In this document: one piece after another, positions 26,656 to 35,879 of the stretch
Layout: each line of letters starts with the position of its first letter
How positions within the stretch are numbered: position 1 is the stretch's first letter
Assembly (NCBI RefSeq): GCF_002557795.1
Contig: NZ_CP023777.1
Location: forward strand, 868,001-932,000
DNA: 64,000 bases
Source of the DNA: Chitinophaga caeni
GTDB taxonomy: Bacteria; Bacteroidota; Bacteroidia; Chitinophagales; Chitinophagaceae
Reading direction: 5' to 3'
Notes under the pieces: generated by a model
What the model was told of the DNA's origin: nothing
What the model saw: only the letters and a program-made list of their open reading frames with translations
The model's database searches: none
Translations under genes and position numbers: made by a program

Positions 26656-27489
26656 TTACTGGTGCAGGCTGATCAGCGGAATACTTGACCTAAAGGCCAT
26701 TTTAGACGTATTACTTCTTTTGAAAATACTATCGAAAAATCCATGCTTGCGTGGCACGACCAAAATTAGATCGGCATTCTCTTCTTTTGCAAAATTTACT
26801 ACTGCATTCGGAACATTATCACTTTCCACGAAACGGTAATCGGGATTATAAGGGGCGAGGAATGCATCCAGCATCAAACCTTCCATCGGTTGATTGCCGG
26901 TGATTTCCTTTCCTTCTTTATGAACATTCACCACGACGAGTTCCGGTTTGAAAATATCCAGCAAAGCGGTTAATTTTTTAATCGGCGTGGTTTCCATTAC
27001 CCTTTTCAAGTCACAGGCAAAAACTATTTTCTTTATACCTTTGAAGCTGGCTTCTACCGGCACTACGATTACAGGGAATTGCGTATTTTTCACTACATCC
27101 ACCGTATTGGAACCCACGAATATTTCTTCCAAATTGCTGCCACCGATAATCCCCATCACGATAAAATCGGCTTTCTCTGCTGTAGCCACATCGTTAATTG
27201 ATGCCGCTAACAATTGATTTTCAGCACGGTAAGCCAGCTCACAACCTTGCGGAACGGTACCTTTCAGATCATCCGCCATTTTCTTCAGCCCTTCCAAACT
27301 AGACGCTTTCAACTCTTCCATGTCTACCATGGGTACTGCGGTAGGTAAATCCGGTATCGGGACAACCAGCTCATAAGCATGAAACAATACTACCCGCGTC
27401 GCCTCAATTTGGGCGGCTAACTTCAAAGCATACTCGGCAGCATTGTAAGCTGCATCGGAAAAATCTGTTGGAACTAAGATCGTTTTCAT
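26656..27489 (-). CDS. Universal stress protein, tandem UspA domains
   Basis: A 277-residue cytoplasmic protein with two Usp domains. The first (1-145) has ILVPTDFSDAAYNAAEYALKLA and the nucleotide-binding-type VMGIIGGSNLEEIFVGSNTVDVVKNTQFPVIVVP (G-x2-G-x9-G-S/T pattern). The second is more diverged (KKIVFACDLKRV ... ADLILVVPRKHGFFDSIFKRSNTSKMAF) and has partly lost the glycine pattern, suggesting only one ATP site. Role in stress survival is inferred from the family. Confidence 0.92.
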   Translation of the reverse strand: MKTILVPTDFSDAAYNAAEYALKLAAQIEATRVVLFHAYELVVPIPDLPTAVPMVDMEELKASSLEGLKKMADDLKGTVPQGCELAYRAENQLLAASINDVATAEKADFIVMGIIGGSNLEEIFVGSNTVDVVKNTQFPVIVVPVEASFKGIKKIVFACDLKRVMETTPIKKLTALLDIFKPELVVVNVHKEGKEITGNQPMEGLMLDAFLAPYNPDYRFVESDNVPNAVVNFAKEENADLILVVPRKHGFFDSIFKRSNTSKMAFRSSIPLISLHQ

Positions 27490-27689
27490 GTTAAACTAAT
27501 TTAAAAGTAAAAGCCGCACCACTCGAACGATTGGTCTAATAACAATTAATTATTATACAATAATCTTACCACTTCATAATATTTAAAAATAATTTATATA
27601 AAGAACGGGGACAGGTGCGGAATACAAGTAGAAGTTAAGCTAAATTTTAATACAATAAACGAGAATGCAGCAATAACGTCGAAATAAAT

Positions 27690-27697
27690 TATTTTTG
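27690..27697 (+). promoter_or_regulatory. -7 promoter element for lysS
   Basis: TATTTTTG followed by CAC, an exact TAnnTTTG match, 59 bp before the lysS ATG. Confidence 0.7.
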
Positions 27698-27755
27698 CAC
27701 TCCAATAATTGAAGCATTATTTATCAAAGGGGCGACAAACCCGAATCTTAATAAC

Positions 27756-29303
27756 ATGAGCGTAAGTAGTACTCAACATTTATCTGAACAAGAAATTATC
27801 AGGCGCGAGAAATTGCAGGAGTTGCAAAAAATGGGCATTGATCCATACCCGGCGCCGGAATACCCGGTAAATACTACGGCCAGTTATATAAAGCAACGCT
27901 ATACTGAAGAAACCAAAGCTGATTTCGAAAATGTTTGCATCGCCGGCCGTGTTATGACTGTTCGCGATATGGGTAAGGCTAACTTTGCAGTACTTCAAGA
28001 TCATACCGACCGCATACAGGTTTATATCCGCAGGGATGATATTTGTCCCGGCGAGGATAAAACACTGTTCGATACCATTTGGAAAAAATTGATCGATATC
28101 GGTGATATTGTTGGTGTGAAAGGATTTGTATTCATTACGAAGAAAGGAGAAATATCTATCCATGCGCAGGAACTGGTGCTGTTATCAAAATCTTTACGCC
28201 CGATCTCCATCGTAAAGGAGAAAGAAGGGGAGACTTTTGATGCCGTAACTGATCCCGAGTTTAAATACCGTCAACGCTATGCTGACCTGATCATCAATCC
28301 CGATGTGAAGGAAGTATTTATCAAGCGTACCAAGATCATGCAAACGATCCGGGATTTTTATAATAACCTGGGTTACCTTGAAGTGGAAACGCCCATTTTG
28401 CAAGCAATCCCCGGTGGAGCTGCCGCAAGGCCGTTTATTACGCATCACAATGCTTTGGATATGCCGCTGTACTTGCGTATTGCGAATGAATTATACCTCA
28501 AAAGGTTAATTGTAGGCGGGTTTGAAGGTGTTTATGAATTTGCCAAGGATTTCCGTAACGAGGGAATGGATCGTACACACAACCCGGAATTTACCGTGAT
28601 GGAAATGTACGCCGCTTACAAGGATTACGAGTGGATGATGAAAACGACAGAAACCTTGTTGGAAAAGATCGCTTTGAACCTGCATGGCACTACGGAAGTA
28701 CCGGTGGGCGATAAATTGATCGACTTCAAAGCGCCGTTCCAAAGGGTGACTATGTATGATGCTATTAAAGAACATACCGGCTTCGATATCAGCGAAATGG
28801 ATGAAACCGGCATCCGCGAGGTTTGTAAAAAATTAGATATCCATGCTGAAGCGTCTTGGGGTAAAGGAAAGTTGATCGATGAAATATTCGGTGAAAAATG
28901 TGAAGATCATTACGTACAACCTACGTTTATCATCGATTATCCTGTCGAGATGAGCCCTTTAACTAAAAAACACCGGAGCAAACCCGGGCTGGTAGAACGT
29001 TTTGAATTGATAGTAAACGGTAAAGAAATCGCCAATGCATATTCGGAGCTTAATGACCCGATCGATCAGCGGGAGCGTTTTGAAGAGCAATTGAAATTGA
29101 TGGAAAGGGGGGATGATGAAGCGATGTATATCGATTATGATTTCTTGAGGGCCCTGGAATACGGTATGCCGCCAACTTCCGGTATCGGTATCGGCATCGA
29201 TCGTTTGACGATGTTGATGACCAATCAACCTTCGATTCAAGATGTGCTGTTCTTCCCACAAATGCGCCCAGAGTCAAGGATTAATACGGAAAATGAAGAT
29301 TAA
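27756..29303 (+). CDS. lysS: Lysyl-tRNA synthetase, class II
   Basis: A 515-residue class IIb synthetase that charges tRNA-Lys. The OB-fold anticodon domain (about 50-165; [22 protein letters not shown]) precedes the catalytic core with motif 1 region near [19 protein letters not shown], motif 2 [20 protein letters not shown] and motif 3 [13 protein letters not shown]. Length is typical. The promoter at 27690 and the terminator at 29382 suggest a single-gene unit. Confidence 0.97.
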   Translation: MSVSSTQHLSEQEIIRREKLQELQKMGIDPYPAPEYPVNTTASYIKQRYTEETKADFENVCIAGRVMTVRDMGKANFAVLQDHTDRIQVYIRRDDICPGEDKTLFDTIWKKLIDIGDIVGVKGFVFITKKGEISIHAQELVLLSKSLRPISIVKEKEGETFDAVTDPEFKYRQRYADLIINPDVKEVFIKRTKIMQTIRDFYNNLGYLEVETPILQAIPGGAAARPFITHHNALDMPLYLRIANELYLKRLIVGGFEGVYEFAKDFRNEGMDRTHNPEFTVMEMYAAYKDYEWMMKTTETLLEKIALNLHGTTEVPVGDKLIDFKAPFQRVTMYDAIKEHTGFDISEMDETGIREVCKKLDIHAEASWGKGKLIDEIFGEKCEDHYVQPTFIIDYPVEMSPLTKKHRSKPGLVERFELIVNGKEIANAYSELNDPIDQRERFEEQLKLMERGDDEAMYIDYDFLRALEYGMPPTSGIGIGIDRLTMLMTNQPSIQDVLFFPQMRPESRINTENED

Positions 29304-29381
29304 CACGAATTTTGATCACCGTTTTCAGGATTTTTATTCTTTTTTCCTTTTTTATTTTTTGAATTAATTATTTTGATACTT

Positions 29382-29410
29382 GAGCCGGGAATGTTCCCGG
29401 CTCTTTTTTT
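29382..29410 (+). terminator. Intrinsic terminator of lysS
   Basis: GAGCCGGGAA (29382-29391) pairs with TTCCCGGCTC (29394-29403), followed by seven T. Confidence 0.93.
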
Positions 29411-29529
29411 CCAGGAGAATTTTTTGACTATTGCCTGTACATTTCCGTACACATTATGAATACTCCGTTTCATATAATCATCGGCCATTTATTCATTATT
29501 CTGAATTAAATTGGCACAATACACTAAAA

Positions 29530-31686
29530 ATGAGCAGTATGAACAAATTATTCCCAGCAGCTTTTGCCGGGTTAGCGCTGTTAATTAGCCCTATGCTAGC
29601 GGATGCGCAAACAAAAAAAGATCTCAGCTTCGATGAGATTTGGAAAAATCAACCCAAAGGTTTTTACAATTCTTTACCCCGCATCGGTGAATGGGCAGAT
29701 AATGATGCTTATATCGAAATTCGTACTGATGCCAACGGTAAATCCCAATCATACAGGGTTACTGCCGATAAAGGTAAAGCCAGCGTGTATGTACCACCGG
29801 TAGGAACGCATAATGTCGTGTACGTGAAAGATAACGATGTGTTCATTAAAACCCCGGCAGGCGAAGAAACCAGGCTTACCAACAACGGGGAAGAAGAAAA
29901 AAATCCAACCCTCTCTCCAGATGAAAAATACGTGGCCTTCACCCGGAATAATAACCTCTATGCCGTGGAAGTTGCCAGCAAAAAAGAAACGCAATTCACA
30001 AGGGATGGTTCCGACGTAATTTATAATGGTTGGGCTTCTTGGGTTTATTATGAAGAAATTTTAGGTCGTGCCACGAGATACCGCGCCTTTTGGTGGAGCC
30101 CCGATAGTCGCCATATAGCGTTCATGCGTTTCGATGATACGAAAGTGCCGATCTTCCCGATCTATAGCGAAGTAGGTCAACATGGCTACCTGGAGAATAC
30201 CCGTTACCCCAAAGCGGGGGATCCGAACCCAACGGTGAAAATGGGTATTGTACCCGTAACCGGGGGGCACATTGCCTGGGCCGATTTCGATGAACAAGAA
30301 GATCAATATTTCGGTACTCCTTTTTGGACTCCCGATGGCAGCGCCCTATGGATGCAATGGATGCCGCGTGATCAAAATAATTTAAAAATCTACGCCATCG
30401 ATCCTGCTTCCGGTAAAAAGAAAGAGATGTATGATGAGAAACAGGATACTTGGGTGGATTGGTATTATGATGTCAATTTCTTAAAAAACAATAAAGGCTT
30501 TATCGTGCTGAGCAGCAAATCCGGGTGGGATCATATTTACCATTACAATATGGACGGCTCTTTAAACAAACAAATCACCAACGGCGATTGGCGGGTAAAG
30601 GATGTATTGTTAGTTGATGAAAAGAAAAATCTCGTCTACTTTACGGCCCGTAAAGAAGCCACTACGCGGTACGACTTGTATAAAGTGAGCCTGGAAGGCG
30701 GTACACCTACACGGCTGACCTTCGGTGATTATTCCCATAGCGTGAAACTTTCCCCTTCCGGAAAATATTTCATCACCACTTATAGCAATCTCAGCACACC
30801 AACGAAAGTTGCTTTGTTAAATACCAACGGCAAAATCATCCGGGAACTGGGAGATATGAAAGGGCCGGAATTTGATAAATATAACTTGGCGCCAACCTTG
30901 CTGACCAGCTACAAAACCCGGGATGGTCTGACCTTACCCATGACCATCATGTGGCCGCTACATATGGAAGCAGGTAAAAAATACCCGGTATTAATTTCCG
31001 TTTACGGCGGACCGGATGCGGGCAGCATTTATGAAATATGGCCACGGGGATTAGCAAAACAGTGGCTTGCGAAAGAAGGAGTTATCCAAGTAACGATCGA
31101 TAATAGGGCAGGTGGTCACCTCGGAAAAATCGGCATGAACTACATCCACCGCAACTTGGGCATCCACGAAATTGAAGATTTCATGGACGCTACCCGTTGG
31201 TTGAATACCAGGGAAGGGGTGAATCCGGATAAGGTTTGTATCACCGGCGGTAGCTTTGGCGGCTATATGACCTGCATGGCCTTGACTTATGGCGCCGATG
31301 TATTCAAATACGGGATTGCCAGCTTCTCCGTAACAGACTGGCAATTATATGATAGTCATTATACCGAAAGATATATGGACACCCCGGCAGATAATCCCGA
31401 AGGATATAAAAATACGGCAGTTATGACGCATGCCGATAAGTACAAAGGTTTGCTAAGAATCGTTCATGGTACGATGGATGATAATGTTCATATGCAAAAC
31501 AGCATTCAACTTGTCGATAAACTCGAAGATTTGAATAAGCATTTCGAATTTATGTTATATCCGGGTGAACGTCATGGTTGGGGAGGACTTAAGTCGCGCC
31601 ATTCAACCCTGGAAGCATACCGTTTTTATTACAACAACTTATTGGAAAAACAATTACCAAAGGAATTTTACACCCATTGGAAATAG
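29530..31686 (+). CDS. Dipeptidyl peptidase IV-type S9 serine peptidase, exported
   Basis: A 718-residue exported peptidase. The signal peptide lies in MSSMNKLFPAAFAGLALLISPMLADAQT, setting the start at 29530 although the frame opens at 29431. The N-terminal DPPIV beta-propeller (about 60-480) includes YEEILGRATRYRAFWWSPDS, the segment that in DPP IV carries the Glu pair binding the free N-terminus. The alpha/beta hydrolase domain has the triad Ser575 (GGSFGGYM), Asp651 (GTMDDNVH) and His682 (ERHGWGG). It removes X-Pro dipeptides in the periplasm; P-specificity is inferred. Stands alone. Confidence 0.94.
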   Translation: MSSMNKLFPAAFAGLALLISPMLADAQTKKDLSFDEIWKNQPKGFYNSLPRIGEWADNDAYIEIRTDANGKSQSYRVTADKGKASVYVPPVGTHNVVYVKDNDVFIKTPAGEETRLTNNGEEEKNPTLSPDEKYVAFTRNNNLYAVEVASKKETQFTRDGSDVIYNGWASWVYYEEILGRATRYRAFWWSPDSRHIAFMRFDDTKVPIFPIYSEVGQHGYLENTRYPKAGDPNPTVKMGIVPVTGGHIAWADFDEQEDQYFGTPFWTPDGSALWMQWMPRDQNNLKIYAIDPASGKKKEMYDEKQDTWVDWYYDVNFLKNNKGFIVLSSKSGWDHIYHYNMDGSLNKQITNGDWRVKDVLLVDEKKNLVYFTARKEATTRYDLYKVSLEGGTPTRLTFGDYSHSVKLSPSGKYFITTYSNLSTPTKVALLNTNGKIIRELGDMKGPEFDKYNLAPTLLTSYKTRDGLTLPMTIMWPLHMEAGKKYPVLISVYGGPDAGSIYEIWPRGLAKQWLAKEGVIQVTIDNRAGGHLGKIGMNYIHRNLGIHEIEDFMDATRWLNTREGVNPDKVCITGGSFGGYMTCMALTYGADVFKYGIASFSVTDWQLYDSHYTERYMDTPADNPEGYKNTAVMTHADKYKGLLRIVHGTMDDNVHMQNSIQLVDKLEDLNKHFEFMLYPGERHGWGGLKSRHSTLEAYRFYYNNLLEKQLPKEFYTHWK

Positions 31687-31846
31687 TTTTTTGAAACTTT
31701 TTTAAAGCAGTCATGATTCAGTTCATGGCTGCTTTTTTCGTGCCAATGGATGGCAATGAAGTCCGAGCCCTGAATCCACAAGTGTTCGAAACCCCGCTTA
31801 GGTTTCTGAATGCCTGCCAAAACGCCCAAAAACATTGGCTCCTTGC

Positions 31847-32862
31847 TGGTTCGAGCTTCCAAGCCCGGACCAACGCGCAATTAAGGACACATAAAATTGT
31901 ATTGAAAACGAAACCGCGCGGCAAGTACTCCCTGCACCATACACACCCATTTGTCGGAGTTCAAATACTGCTAACACGGTAGTTTCCGAGTTAGAATTTC
32001 AATAGTGATAAAAGGTATTACCCGTATTTTTCATGAATGAGTAAGATTTTATATGGCATTTTTTATTCAAATAAATATACAAGTGGGAAAAATCCCCTTG
32101 CTGGTTCGAGCTTCCAAGCTCGGACCAACGCGCAATCAAGGACACTTAAAATTGTATTGAAAACGAAACCGCGCGGCAAGTACTCCCTGCACCATAAACA
32201 CCCATTTGTCCGAGTTCAAATACTGCCAACACGGTAGTTCCCGAGTTAGAATTTCAATAGTGATAAAAGGCAATACCGTATTTTTCATGAAAGAGTAGGA
32301 TTTCATATGTCATTTTTATTCAAAATAAATATGCTAGCGCCCCCCCTTGCTGGTTCGAGCTTCCAAGCTCGGACCAACGCTCAATTAAGGAAACTTAAAA
32401 TAGTGTTGAAAACGAAACTGCGCGGCAAGTACTCCCTGCACCATAAACACCCATTTGTCCGAGTTCAAATACTGCCAACACGGTAGTTCCCGAGTTAGAA
32501 TTTCAATAGTGATAAAAGTTATTACCCGTATTTTTCATGAATGAGTGGGATTTTATATGGCATTTTTTATTCAAATAAATATACAAGTGGGAAAAAATCC
32601 CCTTGCTGGTTCGAGCTTCCAAGCTCGGACCAACGCGCAATCAAGGACACATAAAATTGTATTGAAAACGAAACCGCGCGGCAAGTACTCCCTGCACCAT
32701 AAACGCCCATTTGCCGGAGTTCTAATGCTGCCAACACGATAGTTCCCGAGTTAGAATTTCAATATTTATAAAAGGCAATACCGTATTTTTCATGAATGTT
32801 TGGGATTTTATACACCATTTTTATTCAAAATAAGTATACAAGTGGGAAAAAATTCCCAAATT
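31847..32862. repeat. Tandem array of four ~250-bp units
   Basis: Units start at 31847, 32102, 32351 and 32607 (periods 255, 249, 256). Each begins with the palindrome TGGTTCGAGCTTCCAAGCTC, continues through AAACGAAACCGCGCGGCAAG and CACCCATTTGTCCGAG-like sequence to AACACGGTAGTTCCCGAG, and ends in an AT-rich spacer with ATTTCAATAGTGATAAAAG. Units are roughly 90 percent alike. All four keep one open frame of about 47 codons ending at the same TAG, without a shared start codon. Too long for CRISPR repeats, no spacers. Confidence 0.85.
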
Positions 32863-32865
32863 AGG

Positions 32866-33115
32866 CGCTCCGAGCTCCGATGAAGAGGTTATTTGCTCCA
32901 AAGTCGGGGTTTAGAACCCCGATGCCGGATCCCGGAGATCCAAAGTCGGGGTAAATAACACCAGCGCCGGAGTTATTTACCCTAGCTTTCAAGCCCAGGA
33001 CTCCGGCACTGGAGTTCCGAACAGCGGCTTTGCCTTCTTGGACTTCTTCGTTGGAGTTCCGGGCGCCATCGTTAGAGTAATTTACCCCGGGTATGCCGCC
33101 CCTTACCAGGAGTGT
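32866..33115. repeat. Cluster of short inverted repeats
   Basis: GC-rich stretch with several stems: CGGGGTT/AACCCCG, GGATC/GATCC, ACTCC/GGAGT, and GGGTAAATAAC pairing with GTTATTTACCC. The phrase CCAAAGTCGGGG occurs twice and GGAGTTCCG twice. Composition differs from the AT-rich surroundings. Confidence 0.6.
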
Positions 33116-33159
33116 TCTTATAGGTGATTGAAACAGGCAAGCGCAACTTTTTGTGGCAG

Positions 33160-33256
33160 CACAAAAAATACAAGAAACGGGCTGATGGACATTCAGTCAA
33201 ACTTTTGAGGGAGATTATTAATCTGCCCATTGAGAATTTAGTCCGGCAATACTGAA
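33160..33256 (+). repeat. MITE-like element, truncated copy 3
   Basis: Matches the right end of copies 1 and 2 (AAAAAATACAAGAAACGGGC, GATGGACATTCAGTC, then a terminal AATTTAGTCCGGCAATACTGA). The left two thirds are missing. Confidence 0.65.
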
Positions 33257-33307
33257 TGTGAATGTAAAAAATGGATTGTTTAAGAGAATGAATCCTTGGG
33301 GTAGGGG

Positions 33308-33370
33308 CAAAAAAACAGGGCGGTAAGAATACTGCCCCGAAAAATTTTAACCATATCTTTATTGAAAAAC
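33308..33370 (-). ncRNA. Candidate small RNA, copy B
   Basis: Same architecture as copies A and C: minus-strand GAAATTTG (33377-33384) in the -7 position, then a roughly 60-nt stretch with AGGTTTTTCAATAAAGATATG and GGTTAAAAT, then the hairpin GGGCAGTATTCTTACCGCCC and TTTTTTT. The conserved block has a short insertion relative to the others and the -7 element is degenerate, so this copy may be less active. Confidence 0.45.
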
Positions 33371-33417
33371 CTAGTACAAATTTCTATAATTTAGAACTAA
33401 CATTAATCTGCAATCTA

Positions 33418-33447
33418 GTAAACGCTATATTTTTTCTAGTGAACGTA
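33418..33447 (-). promoter_or_regulatory. Paired LytTR-like boxes of copy B
   Basis: Minus-strand boxes AGCGTTTAC (33418-33426) and TACGTTCAC (33439-33447) start 21 bp apart; the nearer ends 33 nt before the -7-like element, as in copies A and C. TACGTTCAC matches the LytTR consensus at 8 of 9 positions. Confidence 0.5.
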
Positions 33448-33687
33448 TCAAAATGCAGGATTATCGTTTTCCCACATCTCTAAACAATTAGATTCCGGCT
33501 TAGCTTAGCAGGAAAGCTCCATAATCAGCAAATTCTTTATATAGCACTATTTATCAACAGATAAAACATAATTATAGTTTACATACAATTGAATCCATCC
33601 CTACAGTTGGTAAAAATGTAATTTGAGTACAGAACTTGAAATTCAAGGATGTAAAAAGAGAAGTGGGCGGAAATGAAAGGTTCCTTA

Positions 33688-33749
33688 AAAGTAGAAAGGC
33701 GGTAAGAATACCGCCTTTGTAATAATTTTAACCATATCCTATGAAAAAC
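33688..33749 (-). ncRNA. Candidate small RNA, copy C
   Basis: The best-formed copy. The exact -7 element TATATTTG (minus strand, 33756-33763) precedes a roughly 60-nt transcript starting near TTAGGTTTTTCATAGG, with conserved GATATGGTTAAAATT and an intrinsic terminator GGCGGTATTCTTACCGCC followed by TTTCTACTTTT. csaA ends only 59 bp upstream of the boxes on the same strand. No expression evidence. Confidence 0.55.
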
Positions 33750-33755
33750 CTAATG

Positions 33756-33763
33756 CAAATATA
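33756..33763 (-). promoter_or_regulatory. -7 promoter element of small RNA copy C
   Basis: Minus strand reads TATATTTG, an exact TAnnTTTG match, 33 nt downstream of the paired boxes. Confidence 0.55.
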
Positions 33764-33796
33764 AGCTCATAAGATCTGTAATATTTTCCTATTTCC

Positions 33797-33826
33797 GTGA
33801 ACGTAGCAAAATTGTTCGTGAAGCAC
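33797..33826 (-). promoter_or_regulatory. Paired LytTR-like boxes of copy C
   Basis: Minus-strand boxes TACGTTCAC (33797-33805) and GTGCTTCAC (33818-33826) start exactly 21 bp apart. Confidence 0.5.
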
Positions 33827-33884
33827 CTAAATCGAGCAGGGAGCATACATATTAAATATTTTTACAAATTAATATTATTTACCA

Positions 33885-34223
33885 TTAGGCGATTTTCAGA
33901 CCGTTTTCAACCTTCCTATCTGCTTGTAAAAGAATCACTTGTTTATTTTCATCGACCGCTCCTAGTACCAGGCATTCGGAAAAAAAGTTCGCAATTTGCT
34001 TCACCGGAAAGTTGATAACCGCGATAATTTGTTTTCCAATCAAATCATTAACATTATAAAGATCTGTAATCTGCGCCGAGGATTTTCGGAGCCCGATTTC
34101 TGATCCAAAGTCAATTAAAAGTTGATATGCCGGCCGCTTAGCCTTTTCAAATACCTTGGCCTCGATAATCGTTCCGACACGTATATTAATTTTCTCAAAA
34201 TCGTTCCATGTGATCGTTTCCAT
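33885..34223 (-). CDS. csaA: tRNA-binding domain protein, CsaA-like
   Basis: A 112-residue single-domain OB-fold protein of the CsaA/EMAP-II tRNA-binding family. Diagnostic parts: ITWNDFEKINIRVGTIIEAKVFEKAKRPAYQLLIDFGSEIGLRKSSAQIT and the VINFPVKQIANFFSECLVLGAVDE segment, matching the CsaA proteins of Bacillus and Thermus in length and order. CsaA binds tRNA and has been described as an export-related chaperone in Bacillus; the role here is not known. It is read toward the repeat region. Confidence 0.9.
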   Translation of the reverse strand: METITWNDFEKINIRVGTIIEAKVFEKAKRPAYQLLIDFGSEIGLRKSSAQITDLYNVNDLIGKQIIAVINFPVKQIANFFSECLVLGAVDENKQVILLQADRKVENGLKIA

Positions 34224-34343
34224 TATTACTTATTTATTATCAATCAATTAACAAAGTTGTTATAGTAAAATAATTACTATTCCCGTTATTTTGGAATAAT
34301 TTCTGAGTATATTCAATTGAATTGCTTTAAAAAAATCTTTCGT

Positions 34344-34817
34344 ATGAAATTTTTCACCATTATTTCCTTATTAGTTTGCACCGGCTTTGCCGCATGTCAA
34401 AATAATAATGGCCCCAATAAATCCCAAGATACAGTGATGGTGCTTCCGGATGGAGATACCACCACGCTTCCTGCCATGATTGTTCCTGAAGATATCTTGG
34501 TCTCCGTGGATACCGGCATGGTTACCGTAGCAGGAAAACAGGTTTATAACAATGCCGACCTCGGTAGCCAACTTATCGATACCCTGAATACGATGTACCA
34601 AACTATGCATTCACTCCCGAAGCACCTGGAGCTGCGTTTTTCTGATATTATACTTATGGGTGTAAGGGGAAATGTAAAAGATGTGGTTGGGGAAGCGCAA
34701 AAAAGCATCTTGAGCATCGTTGCAAACGATTTATACCATGTTTCTGCTGAAAAGTTATCGAGAGAACAAGAAGATAGTATCCGGACAAGGTACCCTATAC
34801 TGTTTCAACGCTTTTAG
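34344..34817 (+). CDS. Hypothetical lipoprotein
   Basis: A 157-residue exported protein with a lipoprotein signal (MKFFTIISLLVCTGFAACQ; Cys at the cleavage site), which puts the start at 34344 rather than 34317. The mature protein has a short Asn/Pro linker, an acidic central part and a helical C-terminal part (LPKHLELRFSDIILMGVRG ... EDSIRTRYPILFQRF). I recognise no family. It is divergent from csaA and has a strong terminator behind it. Confidence 0.7.
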   Translation: MKFFTIISLLVCTGFAACQNNNGPNKSQDTVMVLPDGDTTTLPAMIVPEDILVSVDTGMVTVAGKQVYNNADLGSQLIDTLNTMYQTMHSLPKHLELRFSDIILMGVRGNVKDVVGEAQKSILSIVANDLYHVSAEKLSREQEDSIRTRYPILFQRF

Positions 34818-34830
34818 GGTGTACTGTTAA

Positions 34831-34872
34831 AAAAGTCCTTCCAAGGATTATATGCCAAATGGAAGGACTTTT
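34831..34872. terminator. Convergent intrinsic terminator
   Basis: AAAAGTCCTTCCA (34831-34843) pairs perfectly with TGGAAGGACTTTT (34860-34872). It serves the lipoprotein gene and the opposing aldo/keto reductase gene. Confidence 0.9.
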
Positions 34873-34889
34873 TGAATACCGGCCTAGAA

Positions 34890-35879
34890 TTAATAAAGCG
34901 GTTGGATCGGCGCTGTTTTTATAATTCCTTCGATCTGCGCCATTAGATCGGCCGTTAATTGTTTTACCACTTCAATGGCTTTCAGATTCTCTTCCAGTTG
35001 TTGCGGTTTCGTGGCGCCTAAAATCGCCGTAGTAACATTTGGATTTTGAATACACCAAGCGATTGATAATGTTGCCAAGCTCGTTCCCAACTGATCAGCA
35101 ACTTTTTTCAAGTTCCGAACTTTCTGTAGTTTCTCTTCCACGTAAGTTGAATCTTTCAACCATTCAAACCCTTCCAAACCTAAACGGGAGCCTTCGGGGA
35201 TGCCATCGTTATACTTTCCGGTCAATAAACCTGAAGCCAGCGGCGACCATATCGTGGTACCTAGGCCTACAGTTTTATAGATTTGCAAATAATCCTTCTC
35301 AACCTTAGTTCTGTTGAACATATTATATTCCGGTTGCTCCATGGCCGGTCCAATCAAATGCAATTCGCGCGCTACCATATGGGCTTCCATAATTTCTTGG
35401 GCGCTCCATTCAGAAGTACCCCAGTACAAGATCTTTCCTTGCTGAATTAATAAGTTCATCGTCCATACCACCTCCTCGATAGGCGTGTTTTTATCCGGAC
35501 GGTGACAATAATACAAATCCAGGTAATCGACCTGTAACCGTTGTAATGCTTCATGGCAAGCTTCTACCAGGTGTTTGCGGCTTAAACCGGTTTGATTAGG
35601 CTTATTTTCCTTACCCCTACTTCCGAAAAAAGCTTTACTCGAAACTGTATACGAAGTTCTGTCCCAATTTTTTTTCTTCAGTATCCGCCCCATCATTAGT
35701 TCAGACTGGCCCAATGCATACACTTCGGCATTGTCAAAGAAATTGATACCATGATCGTAGGCAATTCCCATAAGCTGATCTACTAACTGGTCATCAATCT
35801 GCTTATGGAAAGTTACCCAGCTCCCGAAAGACAATACACTTAATTGTAATCCTGTTTTACCTAACCTTCTGTATTCCAT
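34890..35879 (-). CDS. Aldo/keto reductase (potassium-channel beta-subunit type)
   Basis: A 329-residue NADPH-dependent TIM-barrel reductase. Visible catalytic residues are Asp and Tyr in FFDNAEVYALGQSE, Lys in VSSKAFFG and His in DLYYCHRPDK. The C-terminal TTAILGATKPQQLEENLKAIEVV carries the cofactor-phosphate-binding pattern. Together with EYRRLGKTGLQLSVLSFGSWVTF at the start it resembles the Kv-beta/YghZ-like AKR group. The substrate cannot be assigned. It is a single gene between terminators. Confidence 0.92.
   Translation of the reverse strand: MEYRRLGKTGLQLSVLSFGSWVTFHKQIDDQLVDQLMGIAYDHGINFFDNAEVYALGQSELMMGRILKKKNWDRTSYTVSSKAFFGSRGKENKPNQTGLSRKHLVEACHEALQRLQVDYLDLYYCHRPDKNTPIEEVVWTMNLLIQQGKILYWGTSEWSAQEIMEAHMVARELHLIGPAMEQPEYNMFNRTKVEKDYLQIYKTVGLGTTIWSPLASGLLTGKYNDGIPEGSRLGLEGFEWLKDSTYVEEKLQKVRNLKKVADQLGTSLATLSIAWCIQNPNVTTAILGATKPQQLEENLKAIEVVKQLTADLMAQIEGIIKTAPIQPLY

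Larger units (their letters stand above)
31687..33884. other. 2.2-kb gene-free repeat region
   Basis: Contains, in order: a four-unit tandem array (31847-32862), a cluster of short palindromes (32866-33115), a truncated MITE-like copy (33160-33256) and two copies of the candidate LytTR-controlled small RNA (33308-33447 and 33688-33826). About 200 bp between the two (33480-33660) are AT-rich with nothing recognised. Confidence 0.8.

Noticed and set aside
31847..32862. Tandem array considered as a CRISPR array
   Set aside because: Units are about 250 bp and similar over their full length, with no short repeat/unique spacer alternation and no cas genes.
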